From the NCBI RefSeq assembly GCF_001510665.1, contig NZ_LMTI01000005.1:356583-420582 (forward strand): 64,000 nucleotides of DNA, in the 5' to 3' direction. Both the position numbers and the translations under genes were made by a program. The stretch comes from Bacillus sp. FJAT-27445 (GTDB lineage Bacteria; Bacillota; Bacilli; Bacillales; Cytobacillaceae). Positions 15,453 to 24,277 of the stretch are shown piece after piece (position 1 is the first letter of the stretch; each line of letters begins with the position of its first letter). The notes below the pieces were generated by a model. That model was not told the DNA's origin and searched no databases. It was given only the letters and a program-made list of their open reading frames with translations.

Positions 15453-16445
15453 ATGAGAAAATTGCTTGTTGTATTGTTTTCAGTATTACTTGCCTTGGGC
15501 ATTGTCGGCTGTTCGGGCGATAAAAAGGGAGAAGGCACCGCAAAATCCTTGAAGAAGGTTAAGATTGTCCTTGATTGGGCGCCGAACACGAACCATACAG
15601 GGATTTATGTGGCGAAAGAGAAGGGTTATTTTAAAAAACACGGGCTTGATGTCGACATTATCCTTCCTGGCGAGGCGGGCGCCGACCAGCTGGTTGCATC
15701 CGGTAAATCGGAATTCGGGGTTAGCTACCAGGAATCGATTACACAAGCGAGAATTCAAGGGGTACCGCTTGTATCGGTTGCGGCTGTCATCCAGCACAAC
15801 ACGTCCGGATTCGCTTCGCCCAAAGCGAAAAACATTACATCCCCAAAGGATTTTGCAGGCAAAACGTATGGCGGATGGGGCTCGCCAGTTGAAAAAGCAG
15901 TGCTGAGCCTGCTGATGAAGCAGGAGAATGCCGATGTGGATAAAGTGAAAATCATCAACATGGGCGACTCCGACTTCTTTACGGCTGTGAAGCGCGACAT
16001 TGATTTCGCCTGGATTTACTATGCATGGACTGGGATTGAGGCGGAGCTGCGGAACGAACCGATCAACATGGTTTACCTAACCGACCATTCAGAGAAACTG
16101 GACTATTACACGCCTGTTATTGCCACAAATGAAAAAATGATTAAGAACGACCCGAAGATAGTGGAGGCATTCGTCGCCTCGGTTTCCGAGGGTTACCAAT
16201 TTGCAATTAAGAATCCATCCGAGAGCGCTGATATTTTACTGAAAGCGGTTCCTGACCTTGATCCCGAGCTTGTGAAAAAAAGCCAGGAATGGCTCGCGCC
16301 AAAATATCAAGACGATGCAAAGCGGTGGGGCGAACAGAAGCTTGAAATATGGGAAAATTACAGCCAATGGATGTTCGAAAACGGCCTTCTTGAAAAGGAA
16401 CTCGATGCCGAAAAAGCTTTTACCAATGAATTTCTACCAGAATAG
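15453..16445 (+). CDS. thiY: ThiY-like lipoprotein, pyrimidine (HMP/FAMP) ABC transporter binding protein
   Basis: A 330-residue NMT1/ThiY-family solute-binding protein. It has a lipoprotein signal with lipobox IVGC and Cys at about residue 20, then KVKIVLDWAPNTNHTGIYVAKEKG in two short halves, the hallmark first lobe of HMP-precursor binding proteins. GGWGSPVEKA and IDFAWIYYAWTG line the ligand site. It should bind formylaminopyrimidine or a related thiamine-pyrimidine precursor outside the cell and hand it to the permease/ATPase encoded downstream. The TPP riboswitch upstream supports this. ATG with GATGAGAGGG upstream. Confidence 0.88.
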   Translation: MRKLLVVLFSVLLALGIVGCSGDKKGEGTAKSLKKVKIVLDWAPNTNHTGIYVAKEKGYFKKHGLDVDIILPGEAGADQLVASGKSEFGVSYQESITQARIQGVPLVSVAAVIQHNTSGFASPKAKNITSPKDFAGKTYGGWGSPVEKAVLSLLMKQENADVDKVKIINMGDSDFFTAVKRDIDFAWIYYAWTGIEAELRNEPINMVYLTDHSEKLDYYTPVIATNEKMIKNDPKIVEAFVASVSEGYQFAIKNPSESADILLKAVPDLDPELVKKSQEWLAPKYQDDAKRWGEQKLEIWENYSQWMFENGLLEKELDAEKAFTNEFLPE

Positions 16446-16457
16446 GAGGAGTAAAAG

Positions 16458-16748
16458 ATGGCAAACGCGCTTGTGAGCATCCAAATCATACCGAAAGCCG
16501 GTACGAGTGAGGAGACGATAAAATTAGTTGATGCCGCAATTGAGGTAATTGACCTGGCAGGAGTGAAGTACGAGGTCCACCCGCTGGAAACGACGATGGA
16601 AGGCGAACTTAGCCAGCTGCTTGGCGTCATTGAAAAAATGAATGAAAGAATGATTGAATTAGGGACGCCGAATGTCATTTCACAGGTAAAAATCCTCTAC
16701 CAGCCGGACGGCATTACGATGAATCGGTTAACGGAGAAGTACCGCTGA
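16458..16748 (+). CDS. MTH1187-family thiamine-binding protein (UPF0045)
   Basis: A 96-residue ferredoxin-like protein of the MTH1187/YkoF-type family, recognised by VSIQIIPKAGTSEE at the N-terminus and by the central VKYEVHPLETTMEGE strand. The family binds thiamine or its pyrimidine part and assembles as oligomers in the cytosol. It lies 12 bp after thiY with an AGGAGGAG ribosome binding site, and its stop codon overlaps the permease start, so it is translationally coupled within the TPP-riboswitch operon. It could sense or store the imported compound. Confidence 0.85.
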   Translation: MANALVSIQIIPKAGTSEETIKLVDAAIEVIDLAGVKYEVHPLETTMEGELSQLLGVIEKMNERMIELGTPNVISQVKILYQPDGITMNRLTEKYR

Positions 16749-17509
16749 TGAAAAGATTTGGGAACAAAGGGTGGAGCCCGATTGCGGTGCTCCTCCTTTT
16801 CTTCATGGTTTGGGAAGGGCTGGCTTCCTTTTTGGAGATTCCGACCTGGCTTCTTCCCGCCCCGACCGCGATTTTAAAAGAAGCATTCGCCAATTACCAG
16901 CTATTTTTGCCTGATGTGGGTGCAACGGTAATGCTTGCTGCTTCAGGGCTTCTGCTCGGGGCATCGATCGGCTTTCTCATCGCGACGGTTCTGCACCTCG
17001 TACCGCCATTGCGGACGGCCATGTATCCCTTTTTAATCATCTCGCAAAATGTCCCAATCATCGTCCTTGCGCCGCTGTTGGTCATCTGGTTTGGCTTCGG
17101 CTACCTTCCCAAGCTGATCATCATAACGCTTGTCTGCTTCTTCCCAATAACAATCGCACTTTTGGACGGCTTCAGGAATGCGCCAAGAGAGCTCGTCCAT
17201 TACATGAAAATGTCCGGTGCAACAGCTTTCCAGCTGTTTACGAAAGTCCAGTTTCCCAATGCGCTGCCTCCGTTTTTCTCAGGTCTGAAAATATCCGCAA
17301 CATACAGTGTCATGGGGGCGGTTATCTCCGAGTGGCTCGGCGCAGAAAAGGGGATCGGCGTCTTTATGACCCTTTCGTCCTCAGCGTTCCGTACCGATCG
17401 TGTTTTTATTGCCATATTCATAATTGTAATCTTGAGTATGCTGTTTTACGGCCTTATTACTATGCTTGAAAAAACAGTCATCAAATGGGCAAGGGAGGGT
17501 GAGAAGTAA
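16748..17509 (+). CDS. thiX: ThiX-like ABC transporter permease
   Basis: A 253-residue BPD-type inner-membrane permease with about six transmembrane segments and the EAA loop region around ARELVHYMKMSGATAFQLF, which contacts the ATPase. It belongs to the SsuC/TauC/ThiX group. The start codon overlaps the stop of the MTH1187-family gene and the stop overlaps the ATPase start, giving strict coupling. With ThiY and the next ATPase it forms the importer for the thiamine pyrimidine precursor. Confidence 0.88.
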   Translation: MKRFGNKGWSPIAVLLLFFMVWEGLASFLEIPTWLLPAPTAILKEAFANYQLFLPDVGATVMLAASGLLLGASIGFLIATVLHLVPPLRTAMYPFLIISQNVPIIVLAPLLVIWFGFGYLPKLIIITLVCFFPITIALLDGFRNAPRELVHYMKMSGATAFQLFTKVQFPNALPPFFSGLKISATYSVMGAVISEWLGAEKGIGVFMTLSSSAFRTDRVFIAIFIIVILSMLFYGLITMLEKTVIKWAREGEK

Positions 17510-18267
17510 TGGATGCGAAAATCAGGCTTGAAAATATTACCCATTCATTTAACGAATCCGGCCTTGTCCTGAACGGGATTTCCCTTCATGTAAACGATGG
17601 TGAATTTGTTTCAATCATCGGACCGTCGGGAAGTGGGAAAAGTACTATTTTTCAAACGATTGGCGGTTTGCTGGAGCCAGAAGGGGGCGACATTTTTCTG
17701 GAGGGGCGAAGGATTAACGGGGAAACCGGGAACATTGCCTATATGCCCCAGCAGTCCTCGCTGCTTCCATGGCGAACTGTTTTAAAAAATGTCCTCCTCG
17801 CCCAGGAGCTTGCTGGAAAGACGGATGAAGAAGAAGCGCGAACATGGCTTGCCAAGGTTGGCCTTTCCGGTTATGAAAATGCCTACCCGCACCAGCTCTC
17901 AGGCGGAATGAAGCAGCGCGTTGCGTTCATTCGGGCTCTCCTCTGTCCGCAGCCCGTCATGCTGCTCGATGAACCTTTTTCCGCACTAGACGAATTTACA
18001 CGGTTCGATATGCAAAAATGGCTCCTGTCAATCTGGGAAGAAAAGCGGAAGTCGGTCCTGTTCATCACTCACAATATCGAAGAGGCGCTGTTTTTATCAG
18101 ACAGGATTGTACTTCTGTCGCAGCGCCCGGCGAAAGGAATAAGAGAATTTGAGGTACCGTTCAAGCGGCCGAGGACGGACCAACTGCTGCTAATGGATCA
18201 TTTTTTACAGCTGAAACGCGAGATTTACTCTGCCATGAAAGAAGGCGAGATGCATGAAAGTCATTGA
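17509..18267 (+). CDS. thiZ: ThiZ-like ABC transporter ATPase
   Basis: A 252-residue ATP-binding subunit. Walker A GPSGSGKST lies at about residues 39-47, the Q-loop at AYMPQQSSLLPWR, the ABC signature LSGGMKQR, and Walker B VMLLDEPFSALDE, followed by an H-loop in FITHNIEEA. All catalytic elements are intact. The sequence pattern is that of the SsuB/ThiZ group. It drives uptake with the preceding permease and binding protein. Its last 14 bp overlap the TatD-type gene. Confidence 0.9.
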   Translation: MDAKIRLENITHSFNESGLVLNGISLHVNDGEFVSIIGPSGSGKSTIFQTIGGLLEPEGGDIFLEGRRINGETGNIAYMPQQSSLLPWRTVLKNVLLAQELAGKTDEEEARTWLAKVGLSGYENAYPHQLSGGMKQRVAFIRALLCPQPVMLLDEPFSALDEFTRFDMQKWLLSIWEEKRKSVLFITHNIEEALFLSDRIVLLSQRPAKGIREFEVPFKRPRTDQLLLMDHFLQLKREIYSAMKEGEMHESH

Positions 18268-19033
18268 TGCACATATCCATTTGGACAAATATTCGGAGGC
18301 GGAACAAAAGCTGATCATCAATTCTTTAGGAGAAAATCAGGTTGAGGCTTTAATCTCCGTTTCGATGGACCTGCCTTCCTGTAAGGAAAACCTGCAGCTT
18401 GCCGTAGCTTGTTCAAAAATCCACCCGGCATTCGGCTACCACCCGGAGCAGCCGCTTCCTTCCGATGCAGAGCTCGATACACTTTTCAACTGGATCAGTG
18501 GAAACAAGGAAAAAATGGTTGCGATTGGCGAGGTCGGCCTGCCGTATTATATGCGTGCCGAGTCCAAGAACGCTGCGTTCCCTTATGAAGGGTATGTCGA
18601 GTTGCTCGAGCAGCTCATCCTATTGGCAAAAAAGTTCAACAAGCCAGTCATCCTGCACGCCGTTTACGATGACGCACCACTTGCATGCGGGCTGTTGGAA
18701 AAGCACAACATCGAGAAGGCGCATTTCCATTGGTTCAAGGGCGACAAGAATACAGTTGAGCGAATGATTGCGAATGGCTATCATGTTTCGTTCACTCCTG
18801 ACATCCTGTATGAAAATGAGACGAGGGAGGTTGCCAGGCAGTATCCTTTGCAGCTAATTATGGCGGAAACAGACGGACCTTGGCCGTTTGAAGGAATGTT
18901 TTCTGGAAAAATGACTCATCCCGCTATGGTCAATGACGTTGTAAAAGAGCTAGCGACGATTAAAGGGGTTTCTGATAAAGAAGCCTGCTCCATCCTTTAT
19001 GCGAATACGAAGCGTTTTTACCAATTTATATGA
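18254..19033 (+). CDS. TatD-family metal-dependent hydrolase
   Basis: A 259-residue amidohydrolase-fold protein beginning KVIDAHIHLD, the HxH metal site, with IGEVGLPYY (Glu ligand), VILHAVYDD and AETDGPWPFEG (Asp ligand) in the expected order for TatD DNase-like enzymes. It overlaps the ATPase gene by 14 bp and so belongs to the thiamine-precursor operon. That position suggests a role in processing the imported precursor or in housekeeping salvage; this is inference. The minus-strand terminator that follows does not have a T-run on the plus strand. Confidence 0.85.
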   Translation: MKVIDAHIHLDKYSEAEQKLIINSLGENQVEALISVSMDLPSCKENLQLAVACSKIHPAFGYHPEQPLPSDAELDTLFNWISGNKEKMVAIGEVGLPYYMRAESKNAAFPYEGYVELLEQLILLAKKFNKPVILHAVYDDAPLACGLLEKHNIEKAHFHWFKGDKNTVERMIANGYHVSFTPDILYENETREVARQYPLQLIMAETDGPWPFEGMFSGKMTHPAMVNDVVKELATIKGVSDKEACSILYANTKRFYQFI

Positions 19034-19044
19034 AAATAAAAAAG

Positions 19045-19073
19045 AGACACAGATTCAAATTTAATCTGTGTCT
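19045..19073 (-). terminator. Intrinsic terminator for the SnoaL-like gene
   Basis: AGACACAGATT / AATCTGTGTCT with a 7-nt loop; the A-run on the plus-strand 5' side gives a CTCTTTTTT tail on the minus strand. Confidence 0.75.
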
Positions 19074-19093
19074 ACAAATTCCATTTCAGTTGA

Positions 19094-19516
19094 TTACTGT
19101 TGGTTTATTAGAGAAGGATTAACACCAAGCTGTTGGAACAAGTCTAATATATTGAAAACAACCCGATTCATTTTAATCCTTCCCTGATCTAGTTCAAATA
19201 AGGAAATACCTTGTATCTCAACATGTTTATTCGTTGGCGGCAATCCCATTAATGAAGCTGTGTTATTTCCTCTTCCTTTCCAATAAAGATAAACGACATC
19301 CTCTTCTTCTGCCAAATGCAAGGTCTCAAAGGTCAAGTCAGGAAAACCATCCTGGAAAACACTCATATAATTCCGAAATGACTCCATTCCTTCAGATGCA
19401 GGGCTGTTGTTTGAATAAAAGATAAATTGAGGTGAAACAAACTCAACGGTGTTATCGTACTTTCTTTCGTTTAACACCTCGTCATGGAAACGTTGAACAA
19501 GTTCTTTATTGGACAT
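19094..19516 (-). CDS. SnoaL-like polyketide cyclase/ester cyclase family protein
   Basis: A 140-residue NTF2-like fold protein. The opening MSNKELVQRFHDEVLNERKYD and the internal FPDLTFETLHLAEEEDVVYLYW and GMPPTNKHVE-type (here GLPPTNKHVE) segments are characteristic of the SnoaL ester-cyclase group widespread in soil bacteria. The catalytic Asp/His pattern of true polyketide cyclases is not clearly met, so the reaction is unknown. GGGGGAGATAAT precedes the ATG. It is monocistronic with its own terminator. Confidence 0.8.
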   Translation of the reverse strand: MSNKELVQRFHDEVLNERKYDNTVEFVSPQFIFYSNNSPASEGMESFRNYMSVFQDGFPDLTFETLHLAEEEDVVYLYWKGRGNNTASLMGLPPTNKHVEIQGISLFELDQGRIKMNRVVFNILDLFQQLGVNPSLINQQ

Positions 19517-19686
19517 ATTATCTCCCCCTTCAATTTTATGTTATATGTTCAAAAATGCATTTTATGAAAAAAAATTAAATAATCCGTGCTGATTTTCCAC
19601 TCACTCCATTGTAATGGGAACCCTCAAAAGTAAATATTTTTAAAAATTAGGCCGCTTCGTCTAAAATAGAGGGAGATAAACAGAGA

Positions 19687-20157
19687 ATGGAGCGCGCCGT
19701 CATGATTGTTCCAATGGACATAACGCATATACCGAAAATCCTTCAGGCCCAAAAAGAGCTTTATAGAATGAACTTCAGAAACATGGTGTTCAATAAGGAG
19801 TTCTACGACATGATTCTTTCCTGGTATCATGCAGCACTGGAAAACCCAGAGTGGAAAGCCTTCGTCCTCTTGGAAGACAATGAATTGTCCGGCTTTTACC
19901 TTGCCCAATATAAGGACGAGGCAGGCTATCTGTCACAGATGTTCGTGTCCGGAAAGCTGCGGGGGAAGGGCTACGGCAAAATACTCCTTGACCATTTCGA
20001 ACAAGGCGTAAAGGAGCCGGGTTACTATGTCCTGCAGGCAAGCGGCATGAACGAAGCGGCCGTCACCTTCTATGAACGGAATGGCTACATAATTATAAGG
20101 CCTTACGAAGACGAAAACGGCGACCCAAGGTATTTAATGATTAAGTATAATTTTTAG
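19687..20157 (+). CDS. GNAT-family N-acetyltransferase
   Basis: A 156-residue GNAT protein. The acetyl-CoA pyrophosphate-binding motif A is SQMFVSGKLRGKGYGKILL (R/Q-x-x-G-x-G/A pattern) at about residues 83-101, followed by the C-terminal motif B, NEAAVTFYERNGY. It probably transfers acetyl from acetyl-CoA to an amine in the cytosol; the acceptor is unknown. The gene appears monocistronic with a strong terminator just after the stop codon. Confidence 0.85.
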   Translation: MERAVMIVPMDITHIPKILQAQKELYRMNFRNMVFNKEFYDMILSWYHAALENPEWKAFVLLEDNELSGFYLAQYKDEAGYLSQMFVSGKLRGKGYGKILLDHFEQGVKEPGYYVLQASGMNEAAVTFYERNGYIIIRPYEDENGDPRYLMIKYNF

Positions 20158-20191
20158 CCCTTTTCCATCCGGAAGAGGGTGTTTTTTTTTG
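20158..20191 (+). terminator. Intrinsic terminator
   Basis: CCCTTTTCC / GGAAGAGGG (one G-U) with a short loop, followed by a run of nine T. It ends the GNAT gene. Confidence 0.8.
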
Positions 20192-20215
20192 TGGCGGGCC
20201 TTTTCGATTTAAGGA

Positions 20216-20288
20216 ATTAATCGATATCTGGAAGTAATTAATCGATATAATGCGAAAATTAATCGATAAACTCAAATAATTAATCGAT
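20216..20288. repeat. Four 21-bp-spaced ATTAATCGAT iterons
   Basis: The 10-bp core ATTAATCGAT begins at 20216, 20237, 20258 and 20279, exactly 21 bp apart; the intervening bases differ. The core contains the palindrome ATCGAT. Two helical turns of spacing put all copies on one face of DNA. It lies 330 bp upstream of mntH, after the terminator of the GNAT gene. Confidence 0.85.
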
Positions 20289-20518
20289 ATATTTTTACAG
20301 AAAGGTAGAACGGTCATTTGGCGAGGTTTTTTCGCGAAATGGGATTTAAAATACAATTTTTAAGAAAAAAATGAGCTTATATCCTAAGAAAATGTTCAAA
20401 TACTATCGATTTATGTGCATAACATCGACAAAAACCGTGGTTTAAGTCCTCAACCCCAACCTGGTTTACAAGTAATGTTTATTCCCATTATTAACAATAA
20501 GTTTTCTTTCATTATGCA

Positions 20519-20548
20519 TTGACACATTTGTGTACTCCTACATAAAAT
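20519..20548 (+). promoter_or_regulatory. Putative sigma-A promoter of mntH
   Basis: TTGACA (20519-20524), 18-bp spacer, TAAAAT (20543-20548), about 60-70 bp before the start codon. No clear MntR box was seen around it. Confidence 0.5.
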
Positions 20549-20606
20549 TAATATTATCAAAAAGTTAACCAAGGGAAACATATTGTCAATTAGTTAAAAA
20601 GGACGG

Positions 20607-21911
20607 GTGGGGAAAATAGTGGGCATACATCAAGAGAATTCAGTCAGAAAGTGGAACCAAAGCCTTCAAAATAGTGCTGATATGTCTCTGTCCGGAAACG
20701 CCAAGGGAATCAGGGGGCTGTTGCCGTTCCTCGGACCGGCATTCATAGCGGCGGTTGCCTATATCGACCCTGGAAACTATGCCACGAACATAGCGGCCGG
20801 CTCGCAATATGGCTATAAATTGTTATGGGTAATCCTTGCATCAAATTTAATGGCGGTGCTGATCCAGGTTATGTCTGCAAAGCTCGGTATTGCAACGGGA
20901 AAAAACCTGCCGGAAGTATGCCGGGACCAATTTTCAAAGAAAACATCGATCCTATTGTGGATTCAGGCCGAGCTGGTTGTCATGGCGACAGACTTGGCCG
21001 AATTTATCGGCGCCGCATTGGGGCTTTATCTGCTCTTCGACATCCCGATGATCATGGCTGCGCTCATTGCGGCTGCTGGATCATTTGCCATCCTGGAACT
21101 GCAAAGGCGGGGAGTCCGCCCGCTCGAAGCAATTATTACAGGGATGATATTTGTCGTCGTCATCGCATTCGGGATTCAGGTTTTTGACGCAAAGCCTGAA
21201 GCCGGACCAATGCTGGCAGGTATGTTTGTTCCAAAATTCGAAGGGGTTGACAGTGTTCTTCTGGCAGCCGGGATGCTAGGGGCGACCGTCATGCCGCATG
21301 CGATTTACCTGCACTCCGCCCTTACGCAAAAACGGATTGTCGGAAAAAATGAGCGGGAGAGGAAACGGATTTTCAAGTTTGAAACAATCGATGTCATCAT
21401 CGCGATGGTAATCGCCGGAGGCATTAACGCGAGCATGCTGATCGTTGCTGCGGCACTTTTTCATAAAACAGGCCTGAAGGTTGAGGATTTGGATGTAGCC
21501 TATATCCATTTCGGCCAATTGCTTGGCCAGAATTCCGCCATTTGTTTTGGTATAGGATTGCTGCTCGCAGGGCTTTCAAGCTCTTCGGTCGGGACAATGT
21601 CGGGGGATGTCATCATGCAGGGATTTATCAGGCGGCGGATTCCGGTATACTTAAGGCGCTTCATTACGATGCTGCCTCCACTGACCATCATTGTCCTCGG
21701 CATCAATCCAACAAAAGCCCTTGTCGTTAGCCAGGTCGTCCTGTCATTCGGGATTGCGTTCGCCCTGATCCCGCTCATCATGTTCACCAGCAATAAAAGA
21801 ATCATGGCCGGCCTTGTCAACAAGAAAATCACTACCATCACCGCTTGGATCATAGCGGTCATCATAATCGCCCTGAACCTGTTCCTGCTGGGAGAGACGT
21901 TCCTGGCGTAA
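20607..21911 (+). CDS. mntH: Nramp-family divalent metal transporter MntH
   Basis: A 434-residue membrane protein with about eleven transmembrane segments. The Nramp metal-site motifs are intact: DPGN in helix 1 (residues ~54-57) and MPHAIYLHSAL in helix 6. It imports Mn2+ (also Fe2+) with protons. The start is GTG at 20607 very close to AAAGGACGG; GTG at 20619, 6 nt after GGTGGGG, is an equally good alternative and would shorten the protein by four residues. It is monocistronic: own promoter-like elements upstream and a hairpin terminator downstream. Confidence 0.93.
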   Translation: MGKIVGIHQENSVRKWNQSLQNSADMSLSGNAKGIRGLLPFLGPAFIAAVAYIDPGNYATNIAAGSQYGYKLLWVILASNLMAVLIQVMSAKLGIATGKNLPEVCRDQFSKKTSILLWIQAELVVMATDLAEFIGAALGLYLLFDIPMIMAALIAAAGSFAILELQRRGVRPLEAIITGMIFVVVIAFGIQVFDAKPEAGPMLAGMFVPKFEGVDSVLLAAGMLGATVMPHAIYLHSALTQKRIVGKNERERKRIFKFETIDVIIAMVIAGGINASMLIVAAALFHKTGLKVEDLDVAYIHFGQLLGQNSAICFGIGLLLAGLSSSSVGTMSGDVIMQGFIRRRIPVYLRRFITMLPPLTIIVLGINPTKALVVSQVVLSFGIAFALIPLIMFTSNKRIMAGLVNKKITTITAWIIAVIIIALNLFLLGETFLA

Positions 21912-21935
21912 ACCCTAGAAGTCGAACCAAATAGG

Positions 21936-21967
21936 AAATCGCTCAAGCCAAAAACCTTGAGCGATTT
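21936..21967. terminator. Intrinsic terminator between convergent genes
   Basis: AAATCGCTCAAG pairs with CTTGAGCGATTT around an 8-nt CCAAAAAC loop. It ends mntH and probably the convergent hypothetical gene. Confidence 0.75.
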
Positions 21968-21992
21968 GCTTTATCATTTGAGTTTCCTTCTG

Positions 21993-22505
21993 TTAGAGAT
22001 TTAAAGGAACATTTATGTCTTTTTCCAACTGCTCTGCTTGTTTCATAAAATAATCCATGTCTTCAGATATTGTTATGCTCATCCCCAGACCCGCATTACG
22101 AAGTTTCGCCCTTAGTTCTACAAAGTTTTGTCTGTCTTCTTCGGATACCTCTGTAAATTTATATAATTCATCATGTGGGTATTGTCTTAATTTGGAATGG
22201 AGCTTCTGAAGAACTTCTTTTTCAGTTTGGGAAAGCGTTCCTGCATACCCGCCAATCGTAAGCCCAAGCTGCAGCCCCTCCAATACATCCCCCAATTCGG
22301 TTGTAACAAGATTAGGTTCCGGCCAGCCTTTATCCATTTGGTTAGCGATCAAACCTTCCAATTCTACTAGATTATTCTGCACATCTTTAATGAAAATCAA
22401 ATCGTTGGCAAAATTCATTTTTATATAACTCCAAGTTAACATGGCGATAAGCACGATGTTTAATCCAATTGAAAAATGAAAAAGCAGCTTTCTTCTTTTA
22501 CTCAA
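21993..22505 (-). CDS. Membrane-anchored hypothetical protein
   Basis: Encodes 170 residues from TTG at 22505; AGGAGGTGGG lies just upstream, and the apparent earlier in-frame ATG contains this ribosome binding site, so TTG is preferred. One N-terminal transmembrane helix (LLFHFSIGLNIVLIAMLTW) follows a KRRK basic tip, leaving a ~140-residue helical, acidic domain outside or at the membrane. Repeated heptad-like leucines suggest coiled-coil packing. No family recognised. Confidence 0.65.
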   Translation of the reverse strand: MSKRRKLLFHFSIGLNIVLIAMLTWSYIKMNFANDLIFIKDVQNNLVELEGLIANQMDKGWPEPNLVTTELGDVLEGLQLGLTIGGYAGTLSQTEKEVLQKLHSKLRQYPHDELYKFTEVSEEDRQNFVELRAKLRNAGLGMSITISEDMDYFMKQAEQLEKDINVPLNL

Positions 22506-22618
22506 ATTCCCACCTCCTACTAACATAATTAAACTTGAATTATATGATAAAGTGTTGGCGAAGAGCGTAAGAAGGAGCAGGAAAAATCAAAGTACAAAGA
22601 AAGTACAGAAAACGCAAA

Positions 22619-23065
22619 TTACCGCTCCTTTTTAGGCGTATTATTTCGGAATATGACTCCGACTATAAAAAGTACAATTATTACAATCGCAGATATGACA
22701 TAGAAGTTAGAGAATACATTCATTATGTGAAAAGGTGCTCTATTAACATAAACAGCCTTTACCCACTGGTTATCTTCTTTTACAGCAATTGCTGTAGAAG
22801 TTGATGTCCCTTTTATTTCATAATATTTTGTCCCTTTTGGATAAGAGTTGGAAGCATCTCCGTAATAATCGCCAGTCATATCATTTGGTTTGGTCTTTAC
22901 TTCTCCTATGATTTTGCCAATTTCGCTGGCTTCGATTATTTCTTCTTGCTTAACTTCATAAACCTTTCCTTTCCAAACAACAAAAGAATAAGCCCAGGAC
23001 AATGCTTGCACAGAGGAAGAAACCATAAATATAAGTAATAGCGATAAAAATGTTATTCTTTTCAT
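22619..23065 (-). CDS. Hypothetical secreted/membrane protein with C-terminal helix
   Basis: A 148-residue protein with a Sec signal peptide (residues ~1-21, ending SSVQA), a beta-rich middle including YSFVVWKGKVYEV and a C-terminal transmembrane helix (FYVISAIVIIVLFIVGVIF) followed by a positively charged NNTPKKER tail. Predicted topology is extracellular domain with cytoplasmic tail. GGGGGGTAC is the ribosome binding site. It is on the same strand as flanking genes but more than 80 bp away from each. Function not recognised. Confidence 0.65.
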   Translation of the reverse strand: MKRITFLSLLLIFMVSSSVQALSWAYSFVVWKGKVYEVKQEEIIEASEIGKIIGEVKTKPNDMTGDYYGDASNSYPKGTKYYEIKGTSTSTAIAVKEDNQWVKAVYVNRAPFHIMNVFSNFYVISAIVIIVLFIVGVIFRNNTPKKER

Positions 23066-23163
23066 AAGTACCCCCCGATGGTTAACAAGTTTAATCTTAA
23101 AACAACAATTTTTTAGAAATCAGCCTTTTAAAAAAAACAGCCCAATATGCGAAGCAAGCAGCA

Positions 23164-24005
23164 TTATTCATCTAGGATATTAATATACAGCTCATAAATC
23201 TCATCCGTTTTCTGTGTTGTTAAATCTGTTAAAGATAACCCATTTTGAAGAAGCGTTATGATGATTTTGAGGCCGTAATAGTAGCCGGATTTCACTGGGA
23301 AATGGCCATCTTCATTGGCCATAAAATACTTTTCCATGAATGGCTGAGTTAGGGGTTGATCGAAGTCTTTCAGGATTTCGTTTTCAATTCCACTAAAATT
23401 GTTTTTTAGTAACCGATACTTTTCTTCGGAAACCATAAGTGCTTTTGCAAAATTGGCGTCGGTAAGTTCAGCATTATTTAAGATCAATGGGGTTATGGTT
23501 GCCAGCCCCTCGGCAATCACTAACTGTTTTACGGTTAGGCGTTTTGATTCCCCGGCCGAATTTAGATTGTGAAAACGGACGAGATGATTGAATTCGTGAG
23601 GAATTAATAGATCGATATCGGAGCTGGCAAGCCTCTCAAGCCCTAAAAACAAAGACGGTTTTGAAGTTTGCGGTGCAGTCCCGTCAATATGGCCGAAACC
23701 CACCAATAAAAAAATTTCAAAATCCGCTTCGAATTTAAAATACTCAACGCAACGGCATAATACCTTTTCAATTTTTGAAATAGGGTATGTGATAAATCCT
23801 TTTTCTGCCTTGGACAGGAGTGAATCAAAATCCAGGGAATTGATAACATGCCTTAAGGCTTTCAATCAGCAAAATAATTAGTTCGGAAAATGGCGTCGAA
23901 AACTTCCAGGTAGTCCTGATAATACCTGAGCCATGCCTCGTACTTATCTTCGGAACGAATGTTAATTACTTCTCTAAACCGTTCCAATCCAACGTAAATA
24001 TTCAA
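23164..24005 (-). pseudogene. DUF2268-type predicted Zn-dependent protease, split by a -1 frameshift
   Basis: Translation from TTG at 24005 (GGGGGAT 5 nt upstream) reads MNIYVGLERFREVINI and stops at TGA (23862-23864) after RTNYFAD. The next frame starts with a TTG overlapping this stop and reads LKALRHVINSLDFDSLL to 23164, with the metalloprotease motif IPHEFNHLVRF (HExxH). Adding one base at 23864 joins both parts into one ~280-residue protein typical of DUF2268. So either a one-base deletion broke the gene, or the pieces are made separately by stop/start overlap, or a sequencing error is present. Confidence 0.65.
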
Positions 24006-24059
24006 GAGCCATCCCCCTATTTGAATTATCTTATTGTAAATATTTAACACCGCACTATG

Positions 24060-24096
24060 AATATCCTTTATTTAGGGAGAAATGGACAGGCGAAAA
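24060..24096. repeat. Left copy of 36-bp imperfect direct repeat
   Basis: Reads AATATCCTTTATTTAGGG, then AGAAATGGACAGGCGAAAA. It matches 24947-24982 at most positions (TTAGGGAGAA, TGGACA, CGAAAA identical). The two copies flank the nucleotidyltransferase-like gene. The remaining bases up to 24278 show nothing else recognisable. Confidence 0.55.
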
Positions 24097-24277
24097 TTAA
24101 GGCTTTCAGAGTGTAATTTGAATTCTAGTTAAATTCCAGAAGCACTGGAGTCTCTTTGGAAGTGACCCCTGTTTTTAGTACAAAACGCTCAATTGTGATA
24201 GTACAGTCTTATTGAAAACGGGCAGGAGTGATAGAAGGTAAAAAATTTCACTTGTCGAATAATATGGAAAGGAAGTA

